Counted from the stretch's first letter, positions 8,222-17,912 are shown. The stretch is 64,000 nucleotides of DNA from Streptomyces sannanensis (GCF_039536205.1 NZ_BAAAYL010000001.1:1488001-1552000); one strand, 5' to 3'. Notes: generated by a model from the sequence alone, not told the origin. Program-made: numbers and translations.

Positions 8222-8697
8222 CGCGCGCCACGCGCTGGTTGCCGGTCTCCGTCCAGGTGGCCGGTGTGTCCGTCCTCAATCGCCGGACAGGCTTGTGGGT
8301 TGCTGCCGGTCGCCGGGTGCCGCTCCGGGGATACCGTCCGGGCCGGGGCATGATTTATGCCGCGCTGACTCGTACTCCGCAGGACTGGGCCTGGACATCC
8401 GCGCGGCACACATCACGTTTTACGGCCCGACCGGCACCCCCTGCGCGGCCCCCTTCACACGCCGCTGGTTCGGTTGTGGGCGCTCCGTTCCGCGGGCGGA
8501 GGACGGAGACACCGGCTCGCCCTGTGTGGGGCGGCCGGCTTCCAGCCCGTCCTGGGGGCACCTCTGGGGGCACCCCCAGCGGCAGCTGGGGGAGGCAGCT
8601 GGGGGAGCTCGAGGACACCGACCGAAGGGCGGTCCCGGGGGCTGGGGGAACGACTTGGACCATACGAACGCCTCTCGAAGGAGCGATCACCGCATGA
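8218..8697 (+). other. cobQ-chelatase gap; doubtful 159-codon ORF; no cobN
   Basis: A 470-bp interval between cobQ and the chelatase gene. One frame is open throughout: an ATG at 8218 overlaps the cobQ stop (ATGA) and its TGA at 8695-8697 overlaps the chelatase ATG. The predicted product (MTRATRWLPVSVQ and so on) is Arg/Pro/Gly-rich in its second half and matches nothing I know, so it may be chance or the scar of a lost gene. Around 8560-8606 the repeated motif GGGGGCACC/CAGCTGGGGGAG forms a low-complexity, self-complementary patch. No part resembles the 1,200-residue CobN. The ribosome site of the chelatase gene (AAGGAG, 8677-8682) lies inside the interval. Confidence 0.35.
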
Positions 8698-10742
8698 GCA
8701 CCCGCTATCCGTTCACCGCGGTCGTCGGCATGGACGACCTGCGGCTGGCGTTGCTGCTCAACGCCGTCAGCCCGGCGGTGGGCGGAGTCCTCGTCCGTGG
8801 GGAGAAAGGAACGGCCAAGTCGACGGCGGTGCGCGCGTTGGCAGACCTGTTGCCCGAGGTGCCGGTGGTCGCGGGATGCCGCTTCAGCTGCGACCCGGCC
8901 ACGCCCGATCCGCAGTGCCCCGACGGGCCTCATGAGGCCGCCCATGGCACTGCCCGTCCTGCCCGGATGGTCGAACTGCCGGTGGGTGCTTCGGAGGACC
9001 GGCTCGTCGGCGCTCTGGACATCGAGCGGGCGCTCGCGGAGGGCGTGAAGGCCTTTGAGCCCGGGCTCCTGGCGGCCGCGCATCGCGGGATTCTGTATGT
9101 CGATGAGGTCAATCTTCTTCATGACCATCTGATCGACCTCCTGCTGGACGCGGCCGCCATGGGCGCCTCCTACGTCGAGCGTGAAGGCGTCTCCGTACGG
9201 CATGCCGCGCGCTTCCTGCTCGTGGGGACCATGAACCCCGAGGAGGGCGAGCTGCGGCCGCAGCTCCTCGACCGGTTCGGACTGACCGTGGAGGTCGCGG
9301 CCTCCCGGGACCCCGAGCGGCGGGTCGAGGTCGTGCGGCGGCGGCTCGCGTACGACGACGACCCGGCGGCCTTCGCCGCGCGCTGGGCGGGCGAGGAGGC
9401 CGCGCTGCGGGAGCGCGTCGTGGCCGCGCGGGCGTTGCTGCCGCAGGTGGTGCTCGGCGACGACGCCCTGCGTCAGATCGCCGCGACCTGCGCAGCGTTC
9501 GAGGTGGACGGCATGCGCGCCGACATCGTGATGGCCCGTACCGCGACCGCGCTCGCCGCGTGGGCGGGGCGTACGGACGTCACCGTCGAGGATGTGCGGC
9601 AGGCCGCGCTGCTGGCGCTGCCGCACAGGCGCAGGCGCAACCCCTTCGACGCGCCCGGCCTCGACGAGGACAAGCTCGACGAGACGCTGGAGCAGTCCGG
9701 CGGCAACGACGACAACGACCCGGATCCCGACCCCGACGGCCCCGGTGGCGGTCCGGGTGGTGGCGGAGGTGTGCCGCCTCAGTCGCAGGGTCCCGATGCC
9801 GCGCCGCGGTCGGAGGAGCCCTCCCCCGGTGCCGGGACCGGTGCCGGCGAGCAGGCCGCCGTCCGCGCCGCCGAGCCGTTCCGTACGAAGATGCTGAGCG
9901 TGCCCGGGCTCGGCGAGGGCGCAGCCGGGCGGCGTTCCCGGGCCCGTACCGAGCACGGCCGGACCACGGGTGCCCGGCGTCCGCAGGGGGCTCTGACGAA
10001 GCTGCACCTGGCGGCGACCGTGCAGGCCGCCGCCCCGCATCAGCGGGCGCGCGGGCGCTCAGGACCGGGGCTCGTCGTCCGCCGGGACGATCTGCGGCAG
10101 GCGACCCGCGAGGGCCGCGAGGGCAATCTCGTCCTCTTCTGCGTGGATGCCTCCGGCTCGATGGCCGCCCGTAAGCGGATGAGCGCCGTGAAGGGCGCCG
10201 TGCTGTCGCTGCTGCTGGACGCGTACCAGCGCCGCGACAAGGTCGGCCTGGTCACCTTCCGCGGCCGGGACGCCGAAGTGGCGCTGCCGCCGACCTCCTC
10301 GGTCGACGCGGCTGCGGCACGGCTCGAGTCGCTGCCGACCGGCGGCCGTACCCCCCTGTCGGCGGGCCTGCTGAAGGCCCATGACGTGCTGCGCGTGGAG
10401 CGGCTGCGTGACCCCTCGCGCCGTCCGCTGCTGGTCGTCGTCACGGACGGCCGGGCCACCGAATCAGGCGGGGCCGCGCGCAGCCCGTCGTCGCAAGGGC
10501 GGTGGCGGGCGACGGGCGGGAGCGACCCGGTCGCGCTGGCCGCGCGTGCCGCGCGGCTGCACGCGGCCGAGGGCACGGCCTCGGTCGTCGTGGACTGCGA
10601 GGCGGGGCCGGTACGGCTCGGACTGGCCGGGCGGCTGGCCGCCGATCTGGGCGGTACCGCCATCACTCTCGACGAGCTGCGCGCGGACAGCATCGCCGGG
10701 CTCGTACGAGACTTCCGCACCGATTCAAGGAGGGCCGCGTAA
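8694..10742 (+). CDS. Magnesium/cobalt chelatase ChlI-ChlD-type ATPase subunit
   Basis: 682 residues from the ATG at 8694, chosen because CGAAGGAGCGATC precedes it. Residues 1-330 form an AAA+ ChlI/BchI-like module: Walker [10 protein letters not shown] at 36-44, Walker [11 protein letters not shown], and the [21 protein letters not shown] sensor region. A Gly/Pro/Asp-rich acidic linker follows (about 330-400). The C-terminal part is a von Willebrand A domain with the MIDAS motif DASGS near 484. The fusion corresponds to the I and D subunits in one chain and should power metal insertion by a CobN-type large subunit, which is absent from this cluster. Its stop overlaps the cobO ATG (TAATG). 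Confidence 0.9.
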   Translation: MSTRYPFTAVVGMDDLRLALLLNAVSPAVGGVLVRGEKGTAKSTAVRALADLLPEVPVVAGCRFSCDPATPDPQCPDGPHEAAHGTARPARMVELPVGASEDRLVGALDIERALAEGVKAFEPGLLAAAHRGILYVDEVNLLHDHLIDLLLDAAAMGASYVEREGVSVRHAARFLLVGTMNPEEGELRPQLLDRFGLTVEVAASRDPERRVEVVRRRLAYDDDPAAFAARWAGEEAALRERVVAARALLPQVVLGDDALRQIAATCAAFEVDGMRADIVMARTATALAAWAGRTDVTVEDVRQAALLALPHRRRRNPFDAPGLDEDKLDETLEQSGGNDDNDPDPDPDGPGGGPGGGGGVPPQSQGPDAAPRSEEPSPGAGTGAGEQAAVRAAEPFRTKMLSVPGLGEGAAGRRSRARTEHGRTTGARRPQGALTKLHLAATVQAAAPHQRARGRSGPGLVVRRDDLRQATREGREGNLVLFCVDASGSMAARKRMSAVKGAVLSLLLDAYQRRDKVGLVTFRGRDAEVALPPTSSVDAAAARLESLPTGGRTPLSAGLLKAHDVLRVERLRDPSRRPLLVVVTDGRATESGGAARSPSSQGRWRATGGSDPVALAARAARLHAAEGTASVVVDCEAGPVRLGLAGRLAADLGGTAITLDELRADSIAGLVRDFRTDSRRAA

Positions 10743-11341
10743 TGCCGCAGGGACAGCCGACCGCCGTACCGGACGACGGTCTCACCACCCGTCAGCGCCG
10801 CAACCGCCCGCTGGTCATGGTCCACACCGGCCCCGGCAAGGGGAAGTCGACCGCCGCTTTCGGGCTGGCGCTGCGCGCCTGGAACCAGGGCTGGCCGATC
10901 GGTGTGTTCCAGTTCGTCAAGTCGGCGAAGTGGAAGGTCGGCGAGGAGAGCGCGCTCAAGGTGCTGGGGGCGAGCGGCGAGGGCGGCACCGTCGACTGGC
11001 ACAAGATGGGCGAGGGCTGGTCCTGGATCCAGCGCGACTCCGAGCTGAGCAACGAGGAGAAGGCCCGGGAGGGCTGGGAGCAGGTCAAGCGCGACCTGGC
11101 GGCGGAGAAGTACCGGCTGTACGTGCTCGACGAGTTCGCCTACCCCATGCACTGGGGATGGATCGACACCGATGAGGTGATCCAGGTGCTGCGGGACCGC
11201 CCGGGCACCCAGCATGTCGTCATCACCGGCCGCAATGCGCCGGAGAAGCTCGTCGACTTCGCCGACCTGGTCACCGAGATGACCAAGGTCAAGCACCCGA
11301 TGGACGCGGGCCAGAAGGGCCAGAAGGGCATCGAGTGGTAG
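10742..11341 (+). CDS. cobO: Corrinoid adenosyltransferase (CobA/CobO type)
   Basis: 199 residues. The P-loop HTGPGKGKST (28-37) is placed as in CobA/CobO/BtuR enzymes, and LYVLDEFAYPMHWGWID and GRNAPEKLVDFADLVTEM are further family blocks. It transfers the 5'-deoxyadenosyl group of ATP to Co(I) corrinoid, fixing the upper ligand before amidation and nucleotide-loop assembly. The start overlaps the chelatase stop, and its own stop overlaps the GTG of cobB by seven bases, so the three are tightly coupled. Length and motifs are normal. Confidence 0.95.
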   Translation: MPQGQPTAVPDDGLTTRQRRNRPLVMVHTGPGKGKSTAAFGLALRAWNQGWPIGVFQFVKSAKWKVGEESALKVLGASGEGGTVDWHKMGEGWSWIQRDSELSNEEKAREGWEQVKRDLAAEKYRLYVLDEFAYPMHWGWIDTDEVIQVLRDRPGTQHVVITGRNAPEKLVDFADLVTEMTKVKHPMDAGQKGQKGIEW

Positions 11342-12675
11342 CCAGGCTCGTCATCGCGGCCCCGTCGTCCGGCAGTGGCAAGACCACCGTCGCGACGGGA
11401 CTGATGGCGGCGTTCGCCGCCGCGGGGCTCGCCGTGTCCCCGCACAAGGTGGGGCCCGACTACATCGACCCCGGCTACCACGCGCTGGCCGCCGGCCGGC
11501 CGGGCCGCAACCTCGACGCGTACATGTGCGGTACGGATCTCGTCGCGCCGCTCTTCGCGCATGGTGCGAAGGACTGCGACATCGCCGTCGTCGAGGGCGT
11601 CATGGGCATGTACGACGGGGCATCCGGGCAGGGCGAGCTCGCCTCCACCGCGCAGGTGGCGAAGCTGCTGCGCGCGCCGGTCGTGCTGGTCGTGGACGGC
11701 TCGTCGCAGTCGCGGTCCGTGGCGGCGCTCGTGCACGGGTTCGCGTCCTGGGATCCGGAGGTGCGGATCGGGGGCGTGATTCTGAACAAGGTGGGCTCCG
11801 ACCGGCACGAGGCCCTGCTGCGGGAGGCGCTTGCGGAGGCCGGGGTGCCGGTGCTGGGTGCGCTGCGGCGGGCCCGGCAGGTCGCCGCGCCGTCCCGGCA
11901 CCTCGGGCTGGTGCCGGTCGCCGAGCGGCGCGCGGATGCCGTGGCGGCGGTGGCCGCGCTGGCGGACCAGGTCCGCGCGGGCTGCGACCTGGAAGCGCTG
12001 CTCGCGCTGGCGCGCAGTGCGCCGGCGCTCGCGGCGGAGCCGTGGGAGCCCGCCACGGGGCCGCACACGACCGGCAAACCGGTCGTCGCCGTCGCCGGCG
12101 GGGCCGCGTTCACGTTCTCGTACACGGAGCACGCCGAACTGCTTCGGGCTGCGGGGGCGGAGGTCGTCACCTTCGACCCGCTCCGGGACGAGAAGCTTCC
12201 GGACGGCACGTCCGGGCTCGTCATCGGCGGCGGTTTCCCCGAGGTGTACGCGCCCGAGCTCTCCGCGAACGAGCCCCTGCGCAAGGCGGTCGCGGACCTC
12301 GCGGCGACGGGCGCACCCGTGGCAGCCGAATGCGCCGGGCTCCTCTACCTCGCGCGGTCACTGGACGGCGCCCCCATGTGCGGTGTGCTGGACTCCGACG
12401 CACGGATGTCGGAGCGGCTGACGCTCGGCTACCGGGAAGCGGTGGCGGTGAGCGACAGCGTCCTCGCCGCGGCCGGGACCCGGCTGCGCGGGCACGAGTT
12501 CCACCGCACGGTCCTGGAGCCCGGCGCCGGACCCGCGCCCGCTTGGGGGATGCATCTGCCGACGCGCCGCGTGGAGGGGTTCGTACAGGGCGGCGTACAC
12601 GCGAGTTATCTGCACACGCACTGGGCGGCGGCTCCCGGTGTCGCCCGCCGCTTCGTCGAGAACTGCGCTCAATGA
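11335..12675 (+). CDS. cobB: Hydrogenobyrinic/cobyrinic acid a,c-diamide synthase
   Basis: 446 residues with the two-domain layout of CobB/CbiA. The N-terminal P-loop APSSGSGKTT is at about 9-18, and the C-terminal glutamine amidotransferase has Cys at about 333 (AAECAGLLYLA) and the closing HASYLHTHWA His. It amidates the a and c side chains of the corrin. The GTG start lies inside the end of cobO (seven-base overlap). The order cobO-cobB after a chelatase is that of an aerobic-type late pathway. The next 187 bp carry no recognised gene. A 41-codon frame beginning at 12672, overlapping the stop, is the only ORF there and is not convincing. Confidence 0.94.
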   Translation: MVARLVIAAPSSGSGKTTVATGLMAAFAAAGLAVSPHKVGPDYIDPGYHALAAGRPGRNLDAYMCGTDLVAPLFAHGAKDCDIAVVEGVMGMYDGASGQGELASTAQVAKLLRAPVVLVVDGSSQSRSVAALVHGFASWDPEVRIGGVILNKVGSDRHEALLREALAEAGVPVLGALRRARQVAAPSRHLGLVPVAERRADAVAAVAALADQVRAGCDLEALLALARSAPALAAEPWEPATGPHTTGKPVVAVAGGAAFTFSYTEHAELLRAAGAEVVTFDPLRDEKLPDGTSGLVIGGGFPEVYAPELSANEPLRKAVADLAATGAPVAAECAGLLYLARSLDGAPMCGVLDSDARMSERLTLGYREAVAVSDSVLAAAGTRLRGHEFHRTVLEPGAGPAPAWGMHLPTRRVEGFVQGGVHASYLHTHWAAAPGVARRFVENCAQ

Positions 12676-12862
12676 GCCGGGCCCGGCACGAGGTGGCGCC
12701 GGTCGGTGACGCGTTGCGCGGTCCAGCCGCCGGACCGCGTCATCGGGAACGCACCGAGCGCGACATACACCGCCATGCGCACGTGCCGGCCGATTGACCC
12801 CCTGTCCCGCACATCGGCCATCGACCGTCCCGATCCCCCACCCCGCAGAAAGGACCGCGCTC

Positions 12863-13309
12863 ATGACCGACGGAGTCGTGGTGGGGGTGGGTGCCTGCCG
12901 GGGCGTGACGGCAGGGGATGTGCTCGGGCTGGTCGAGGAGTCACTGCGTGCGGCAGGGCTTCCCATGAGCTGCGTCACCGAGTTGGCAACCGTCGACGTG
13001 AAAGCGGATGAGCCGGGCATTCTGGCGGCCGCCGAACGGCTGGGGGTTCCGCTCGTGGCGTACGGTGCTTCCCGACTCGCCCGGATCGCCGTGCCCACTC
13101 CCTCGGAGCAGGCGCGGTCACTGGTCGGGACGGCGTCCGTGGCCGAGGCCGCCGCGCTCGCCGGCGGGGGCGAACTGCTCGTCCCCAAAAGGAAGGCCGG
13201 CCCTCCCGGGCGGCCCGCCACAGTCACCTGTGCCGTGGTGCGCCGCTTTCCCCCACCCGGTTCGGAAGGCAAGGTCAGCGACCATGTATGTACACACCGA
13301 CAGCCATGA
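12863..13309 (+). CDS. CobE/CbiG C-terminal-like cobalamin protein
   Basis: 148 residues from the ATG at 12863, chosen for AGAAAGGACC upstream. VVVGVGACRGVTAGDVLGLVEE at the start and the ELATVDVKADEPGILAAAERLGVPLVAY block are typical of the CobE/CbiG C-terminal domain, which takes part in corrin ring formation and is found fused or free in cob clusters. Soluble. The last 40 residues diverge. Its 3' end overlaps the aminotransferase-like cobC gene by 26 bp in another frame, so the two are cotranslated. The precise step for free-standing actinobacterial copies is not settled. Confidence 0.8.
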   Translation: MTDGVVVGVGACRGVTAGDVLGLVEESLRAAGLPMSCVTELATVDVKADEPGILAAAERLGVPLVAYGASRLARIAVPTPSEQARSLVGTASVAEAAALAGGGELLVPKRKAGPPGRPATVTCAVVRRFPPPGSEGKVSDHVCTHRQP

Positions 13310-14387
13310 TCTGCGCCACCACGGCGACGCGGAGGTCAGGGGCGCGTCCCTGACCGACCTCGCGGTCAACGTCCGTGCCGACACGCCCCCCGACTGGCTG
13401 CGGGAGCGCATCGCCGCCTCGCTCACCCGGCTCGCCGCCTACCCGGACGGCCGGGCCGCGCGGGCCGCGGTCGCCCGGCGGCACGGGCTGCCGGTGGAGC
13501 GGGTGCTGCCGACGGCCGGGGCGGCGGAGGCCTTCGTGCTGATCGCGCGTGCTCTGCCGGCGCGCAGACCGGTCGTCGTGCACCCGCAGTTCACCGAGCC
13601 GGAGGCGGCGCTGCGGGACGCCGGGCACGAGGTGACCCGGGTGCTGCTGCGCGAGGAGGACGGTTTCCGGCTGGACCCCGCCGCTGTGCCCGATGACGCC
13701 GACCTGGTCGTCGTCGGCAATCCGACGAACCCCACGTCCGTGCTGCACCCGGCCGCGCTGCTGGAGAAGTTGGCCCGGCCGGGCCGGACCCTGGTCGTGG
13801 ACGAGGCGTTCATGGACGCGGTGCCGGGCGAGCGGGAGGCGCTGGCGGGGCGGATGGACATACCCGGTCTGGTGGTGCTGCGCAGCCTCACCAAGACCTG
13901 GGGTCTGGCGGGGCTGCGCATCGGCTACGTCCTGGCCGGACCGGAGACCATCGCGGCTCTGGAGCGGGCCCAACCGCTGTGGCCCGTGTCCACGCCCGCA
14001 CTCGCCGCGGCCGAGGCCTGCATGTCGTCGGCCGCGCTCACGGAGGCCGCGCGGGCCGCGGACCGTATCGCCGCGGACCGGGCCCATCTGCTGGCCGGTC
14101 TCGCGGAGTTCGAGGAGGTACGGGCCGTGGCGGAGGCGGCGGCCCCGTTCGTCCTCGTACGGATCGAGCGCGCCGACGAGGTACGGGAACGGCTGCGCGG
14201 ACTGGGCTTCGCGGCCCGGCGCGGCGACACCTTCCCGGGGCTCGGGCCGGAGTGGCTGCGGTTGGCCGTCCGGGACCGGGTGACGACCAACCGCTTCCTT
14301 CAGGCGCTGGACCAGGCGCTGGCGCTGGTGGGCGTCAGTTCCGGGCCCGGCGGCGGGCCAGAACCAGCGCGCCCGCTCCCGCTGTGA
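13284..14387 (+). CDS. cobC: Threonine-phosphate decarboxylase-type PLP enzyme
   Basis: 367 residues, fold type I PLP enzyme related to HisC. VVGNPTNPTSV (143-153) and VVDEAFMD are cofactor-binding blocks, the Schiff-base Lys is about 204 in SLTKTWGLAGLR, and a C-terminal LRLAVRDR supplies the carboxylate-binding Arg. In B12 pathways this family decarboxylates L-threonine-O-3-phosphate to aminopropanol phosphate, the substrate of CobD in the same operon. That position supports the call over histidinol-phosphate aminotransferase, its closest relative in sequence. The start at 13284 lies within the end of the CobE-like gene. The C-terminal coding end overlaps the convergent surface-protein gene by 53 bp. 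Confidence 0.88.
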   Translation: MYVHTDSHDLRHHGDAEVRGASLTDLAVNVRADTPPDWLRERIAASLTRLAAYPDGRAARAAVARRHGLPVERVLPTAGAAEAFVLIARALPARRPVVVHPQFTEPEAALRDAGHEVTRVLLREEDGFRLDPAAVPDDADLVVVGNPTNPTSVLHPAALLEKLARPGRTLVVDEAFMDAVPGEREALAGRMDIPGLVVLRSLTKTWGLAGLRIGYVLAGPETIAALERAQPLWPVSTPALAAAEACMSSAALTEAARAADRIAADRAHLLAGLAEFEEVRAVAEAAAPFVLVRIERADEVRERLRGLGFAARRGDTFPGLGPEWLRLAVRDRVTTNRFLQALDQALALVGVSSGPGGGPEPARPLPL

Positions 14388-15261
14388 GCAGGAGGCCCGC
14401 ACCGCCCGCGATGTAGACCGACATCGATCCGCCGCCGGTCTCGGCGAGGTCCGTCCGGACCGGTGCGGCGGCGACGGTCTGCGGCTTCACCGGCTCGGCG
14501 CTCTGCGTCTTGACCGGCTCGGCGCTCTGCGTCTTGACCGGCTCGGCGGGCTGCGCCTTCGCCGGCTCGGCGGGGGACTCGCACGTCGCCTCGGCCAGGG
14601 TGAGAGTGCCGGTCACCTCGGCGACGTTCAGCTTGAGCGGGTTGACCTCGACGCGCAGCTCCAGCGCGGTGGCCGCGGCCGTGCGCGACGTGGTCTGCGT
14701 CTTCGACAGGTCCAGGCCGACCTCGCCGATGCCCGGCACCTGGACCCGGGTCGGCCCGCCGGCCGACAGGGTGACCTTCTTGCCGAGCACGGTGACGGCG
14801 CCGAGCACGTTCGACTCGGCGACAGGCTGCTTGCCCGCCTCGCAGACCGCCTTGGAGGTCACCTTCTCGACCTCGATCAGCGACAGCAGCGGCAGCCCGG
14901 GGACGTGCAGCCTGGCGTGGGCGAGGTTCGCGTACGCCTCCGTCCTGTGCTCGCCGATGGTCGCCTTGGCGTTCGCCACGTCCGCCGTCAGCACATTGAC
15001 CGGCTGGCCCTTGTCGACCCCGTCCAGCCGGACCGTCAGACCGCTCTGCTCGGCGCTTGCCGGGGCCTGCACCTCGTTGAGGGCGACCTTCAGCGGCACG
15101 TCAATGGTCTTGTTGAGCAGTGAGACGTCCAGACCGGTACGGAGCACGACCGCCCCGGCCTTCCCCTTCTCGGTGTCAGGGGTGGCGTGCGCCGGAGCGG
15201 CAGCGGCGACGAGGACGGCGGCAGCCAGCACGGATGCGCACCGGCAGATGTTGCGGTTCAA
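14335..15261 (-). CDS. SCO1860-type LAETG-anchored surface protein
   Basis: 308 residues with an N-terminal signal peptide (residues 1-26, ending APAHA), a beta-rich extracellular part, and a classic C-terminal sorting signal. LAETGGG is followed by a hydrophobic span and a final RRRAR. LAXTG is the motif recognised by class E sortases in streptomycetes, so the protein should be covalently attached to the wall. Just before it is a short degenerate tandem repeat of an 8-residue unit like KTQSAEPV (about four copies), probably a flexible wall-spanning stalk. Two Cys (about 135 and 227) may pair. The gene converges on and overlaps cobC by 53 bp. Function unknown. Confidence 0.9.
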   Translation of the reverse strand: MNRNICRCASVLAAAVLVAAAAPAHATPDTEKGKAGAVVLRTGLDVSLLNKTIDVPLKVALNEVQAPASAEQSGLTVRLDGVDKGQPVNVLTADVANAKATIGEHRTEAYANLAHARLHVPGLPLLSLIEVEKVTSKAVCEAGKQPVAESNVLGAVTVLGKKVTLSAGGPTRVQVPGIGEVGLDLSKTQTTSRTAAATALELRVEVNPLKLNVAEVTGTLTLAEATCESPAEPAKAQPAEPVKTQSAEPVKTQSAEPVKPQTVAAAPVRTDLAETGGGSMSVYIAGGAGLLLTAGAGALVLARRRARN

Positions 15262-15970
15262 GGTGGGACCCCCACGAGAGACTTGACGCGGTCACGGGGA
15301 ATCCTTACGCACTGAGGGTGAACGGTCAGACACTCGAAGTGCGTTCACTCCAACGAGGAGTTTCGGTGCGTACGTTCGAATTTTGCGGCACGACTGTTCG
15401 CATACGTCACCCGAGCCACGTACACGCGGGGGCCCGTCACCGGCGTGCGCCCCGGCGCGCACGAGCCGTGCTCAGCGAGCCGCAGCGGTTGACGCAACCC
15501 GTCCGTCAACTGCGCGCCGAACGAGGGTTCTCCACCGCCGACACCACGAACACCGGCCGGCAGCCCGCCGCCGAGGTCGGCTACCCGCTAGTTGAGCACG
15601 CGTCTGGGATCGGCTGCATGGACACCTCGGCGAAGCGTCAGAGTGCATACGAGCGCCACACCGGGTTGCTTCGGCGGGGCACTGGGTGGACGGGCTCACG
15701 AGGTCTGCCGGGCTGGGTCCTTGAAGGCGGCGACGAAGGAGATCCAGGCGCTGACAGCGACCGTGAGGACGGGGCCGTGCGGGGTCAAGGAGTGGATCGT
15801 GGCCGGCCGCCTTCAGCGGCAGTTCTCCGCCCACGGTGGGGTCTTGACGTGTCCTGAGTGGACAGGACATCGCGTGGACGGAGGCTCTATTCGCTTGCGG
15901 ACGCAGCCGATGGCTTGGCAACGTTCGAGGCACCGTCCGCGTCTGAATCGTGCACTGAGGAGGCACCCCC
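15262..15970 (+). other. 709-bp region without an intact gene
   Basis: Upstream of the LAETG gene on one side and of the S51 peptidase on the other. A GTG at 15366 behind CGAGGAG opens a 163-codon frame (MRTFEFCGTTVRIR and so on) that ends at 15857. It has no recognisable domain and overlaps a DUF397 remnant on the other strand, so I do not accept it as a gene. The GAGG before 15971 is the ribosome site of the peptidase. No clear promoter or repeat could be assigned. Confidence 0.4.
15696..15860 (-). pseudogene. DUF397 gene remnant
   Basis: The minus strand reads THGPVLTVAVSAWISFVAA-like residues (TPHGPVLTV then AWISFVAAFK) ending in a TGA at 15696. That is the characteristic C-terminal half of DUF397 proteins. 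Upstream, the frame is broken by a TGA (about 15818), and the N-terminal W-RKSS part is not recognisable. DUF397 genes normally follow an XRE/DUF5753 regulator, but none is left here. I read it as the eroded tail of such a pair. An intact DUF397 gene is present at 56779. Confidence 0.55.
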
Positions 15971-16711
15971 GTGGCTGTCGTTCCGGAACATCGTCTGGCT
16001 CTCCTTGGGGGCGGCTTCTCCACCGATGACGATGGCCTGCTGGATGACTGGGTGCTCGATCAGGTGCGCGCTGCTCGGCCCAAGGTGTGCTTCGTCCCAA
16101 CAGCCAGTGGCGACGCCCCCGCCTACGTCGAAAAATTTCTCGCCGCGTACAAGTCGCGCTCCTGCGAGCCCAGTGTCTTGCCGCTGTTCCGGCGGGAACT
16201 CGATGACGACGCCCTGCGAACGTTCCTGCTCTCTCAAGACGTCGTCTATGTAGGTGGGGGCAACACCGCGAATCTGCTGGCGGTCTGGCGGGCGCACGGC
16301 GTGGACCGACTACTGCGCGAGGCCTTCGACCGCGGAACCTTGCTGTGCGGTATCAGCGCTGGTGCCAACTGCTGGGCCGACGGCTCGCATACCGACTCCT
16401 TCGGACCGCTGACTCATCTGTCTGACGGGTTGGGGCTGCTGTCCGGCTCGGTCTGCCCCCACTACGACAGTGAGCCGGGTCGTCGCTCGTCCTATCAGGC
16501 GGCCGTAGCAACGCGCACACTTCCGGCCGGTTGGGCAGTGGAGGACGGCGTCGGTGCCCTCTTCACGGACGGTCTGTTGACGGACGCAGTGACTCGCACA
16601 CCGCAGGCCCTTCTGTATCGGGTGGAGCCAGACGGGGACGACGAAATCAAGGAACGAGCCCTGCCATGTCGCCTGCTCGTCGCAGCACAGCAACCCACTT
16701 CGCCCGCGTGA
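15971..16711 (+). CDS. Peptidase E-like protein, family S51
   Basis: 246 residues. The catalytic Ser of the S51 family is about 129 in LCGISAGANCW. VVYVGGGNTANLL (91-103) and PTASGD near residue 44 are family-typical, and HYDSEPGRR is in the usual place for the acid and His. Family members cleave N-terminal Asp-X dipeptides or hydrolyse cyanophycin products, and cytoplasmic forms like this one have no signal peptide. The GTG start at 15971 is supported by GAGGAGGCACCC. It is a single gene. The amidohydrolase that follows is convergent. Confidence 0.9.
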   Translation: MAVVPEHRLALLGGGFSTDDDGLLDDWVLDQVRAARPKVCFVPTASGDAPAYVEKFLAAYKSRSCEPSVLPLFRRELDDDALRTFLLSQDVVYVGGGNTANLLAVWRAHGVDRLLREAFDRGTLLCGISAGANCWADGSHTDSFGPLTHLSDGLGLLSGSVCPHYDSEPGRRSSYQAAVATRTLPAGWAVEDGVGALFTDGLLTDAVTRTPQALLYRVEPDGDDEIKERALPCRLLVAAQQPTSPA

Positions 16712-16751
16712 GGCGCCCGGCCGGGCCACGGGCAGAGGCGGCCAGGGGACC

Positions 16752-17843
16752 TCAGCCCATGACGCGGCCGTTCAGAATCACATGGCTGGGCGAGCCCAGC
16801 ACCCGGACGTCCGCTCGCGGGTCCTCGTCGTAGACGACCAGGTCCGCCGGGGCGCCCTCCTCCAGGGCGGGGCGGCCCAGCCACGAACGAGCCCCCCAGG
16901 TCGTGGCCGACAGGGCGTCCAGTGGCGGGATGCCCGCGGTGACCAGCTCGGCGACCTCCTCCGCGACCAGGCCGTGGGCCAGGGAGCCGCCCGCGTCCGT
17001 GCCCACGAAGATCGGGATGCCCGCGTCGTACGCCGCGCGGACCGTTTCGTAGCGGCGGGCGTGGAGAGCGCGCATATGGGCCGACCAGAGCGGGAACTTC
17101 TGCTCGCCGCCGGCCGCGAGCTGCGGGAAGGTCGCGATGTTGATCAGGGTCGGGACGATCGCCACGCCGCGCTCCGCGAAGAGCGGGATCGTGTCCTCGG
17201 TCAGGCCGGTCGCGTGCTCGATGCAGTCGATGCCCGCCTCGACGAGCGGCTGGAGCGACTCCTCGGCGAAGCAGTGCGCGGTGACCCGGGCGCCCAGCCG
17301 GTGAGCCTCGGCGATCGCGGCCTCCACCTCACCGCGCGGCCAGCAAGTCCCCAGGTCGCCCGTCTCGCGGTCGATCCAGTCGCCGACCAGCTTGACCCAG
17401 CCGTCGCCGCGCTTCGCCTCCTGGGCGACGTAGGCGACGAGGTCGCCGGGCTCGATCTCGTGGGCGTAGTTGCGGATGTAGCGGCGGGTGCGGGCGATGT
17501 GGCGGCCGGCCCGGATGATCTTCGGGAGGTCGTCCCGGTCGTCGATCCAGCGGGTGTCGGAGGGGGATCCGGCGTCGCGGATGAGGAGGGTGCCCGCCTC
17601 GCGGTCGGTGACGGCCTGCTTCTCGCTGGTCTCGGCGTCGACCGGGCCGTGGGCGTCGAGCCCCACGTGGCAGTGCGCGTCGACCAGGCCGGGCAGCGCC
17701 CACCCGAAAACGGTAGGGGCGTCGTCCGTGCCGGGCGGGCGCTCGTAGGTGATGCGGCCGTCGACCGCCCACAGCTCGTCCCGGACCTCCTCGGGACCGA
17801 CGAGCACCCGCCCCTTCACATGCAGCACCACGTGATCGCTCAT
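16752..17843 (-). CDS. Metal-dependent amidohydrolase
   Basis: 363 residues from the ATG at 17843 (a GTG nine bases upstream is also possible, and neither has a strong ribosome site). The metal-dependent TIM-barrel is marked by VDAHCHVGLD (first metal His pair, about 56-65), VTAHCFAEESLQ, DCIEHATGL (third and fourth His) and FVGTDAGGSLAHG (active-site Asp). It resembles the imidazolonepropionase/prolidase-like branch of amidohydrolases. The substrate is unknown. Divergent from the class V aminotransferase at 17913, with about 70 bp for two promoters. No signal peptide. Confidence 0.88.
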   Translation of the reverse strand: MSDHVVLHVKGRVLVGPEEVRDELWAVDGRITYERPPGTDDAPTVFGWALPGLVDAHCHVGLDAHGPVDAETSEKQAVTDREAGTLLIRDAGSPSDTRWIDDRDDLPKIIRAGRHIARTRRYIRNYAHEIEPGDLVAYVAQEAKRGDGWVKLVGDWIDRETGDLGTCWPRGEVEAAIAEAHRLGARVTAHCFAEESLQPLVEAGIDCIEHATGLTEDTIPLFAERGVAIVPTLINIATFPQLAAGGEQKFPLWSAHMRALHARRYETVRAAYDAGIPIFVGTDAGGSLAHGLVAEEVAELVTAGIPPLDALSATTWGARSWLGRPALEEGAPADLVVYDEDPRADVRVLGSPSHVILNGRVMG

Positions 17844-17912
17844 GTCCAGCACTTTACGAGCACTGGGTAGTCTCGATCGACGAGAGTTCGATTACAGCTT
17901 GCAAGGAGAGAC

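Noticed and set aside
12672..12797. A 41-codon ORF overlapping the cobB stop (ATGA)
   Set aside because: Composition is Arg/His-rich and unlike a protein. No conservation can be shown. The overlap alone is weak evidence.
15366..15857. A 163-codon plus-strand ORF with GAGGAG upstream
   Set aside because: No domain, Arg-rich product, and it overlaps a recognisable DUF397 remnant on the other strand.
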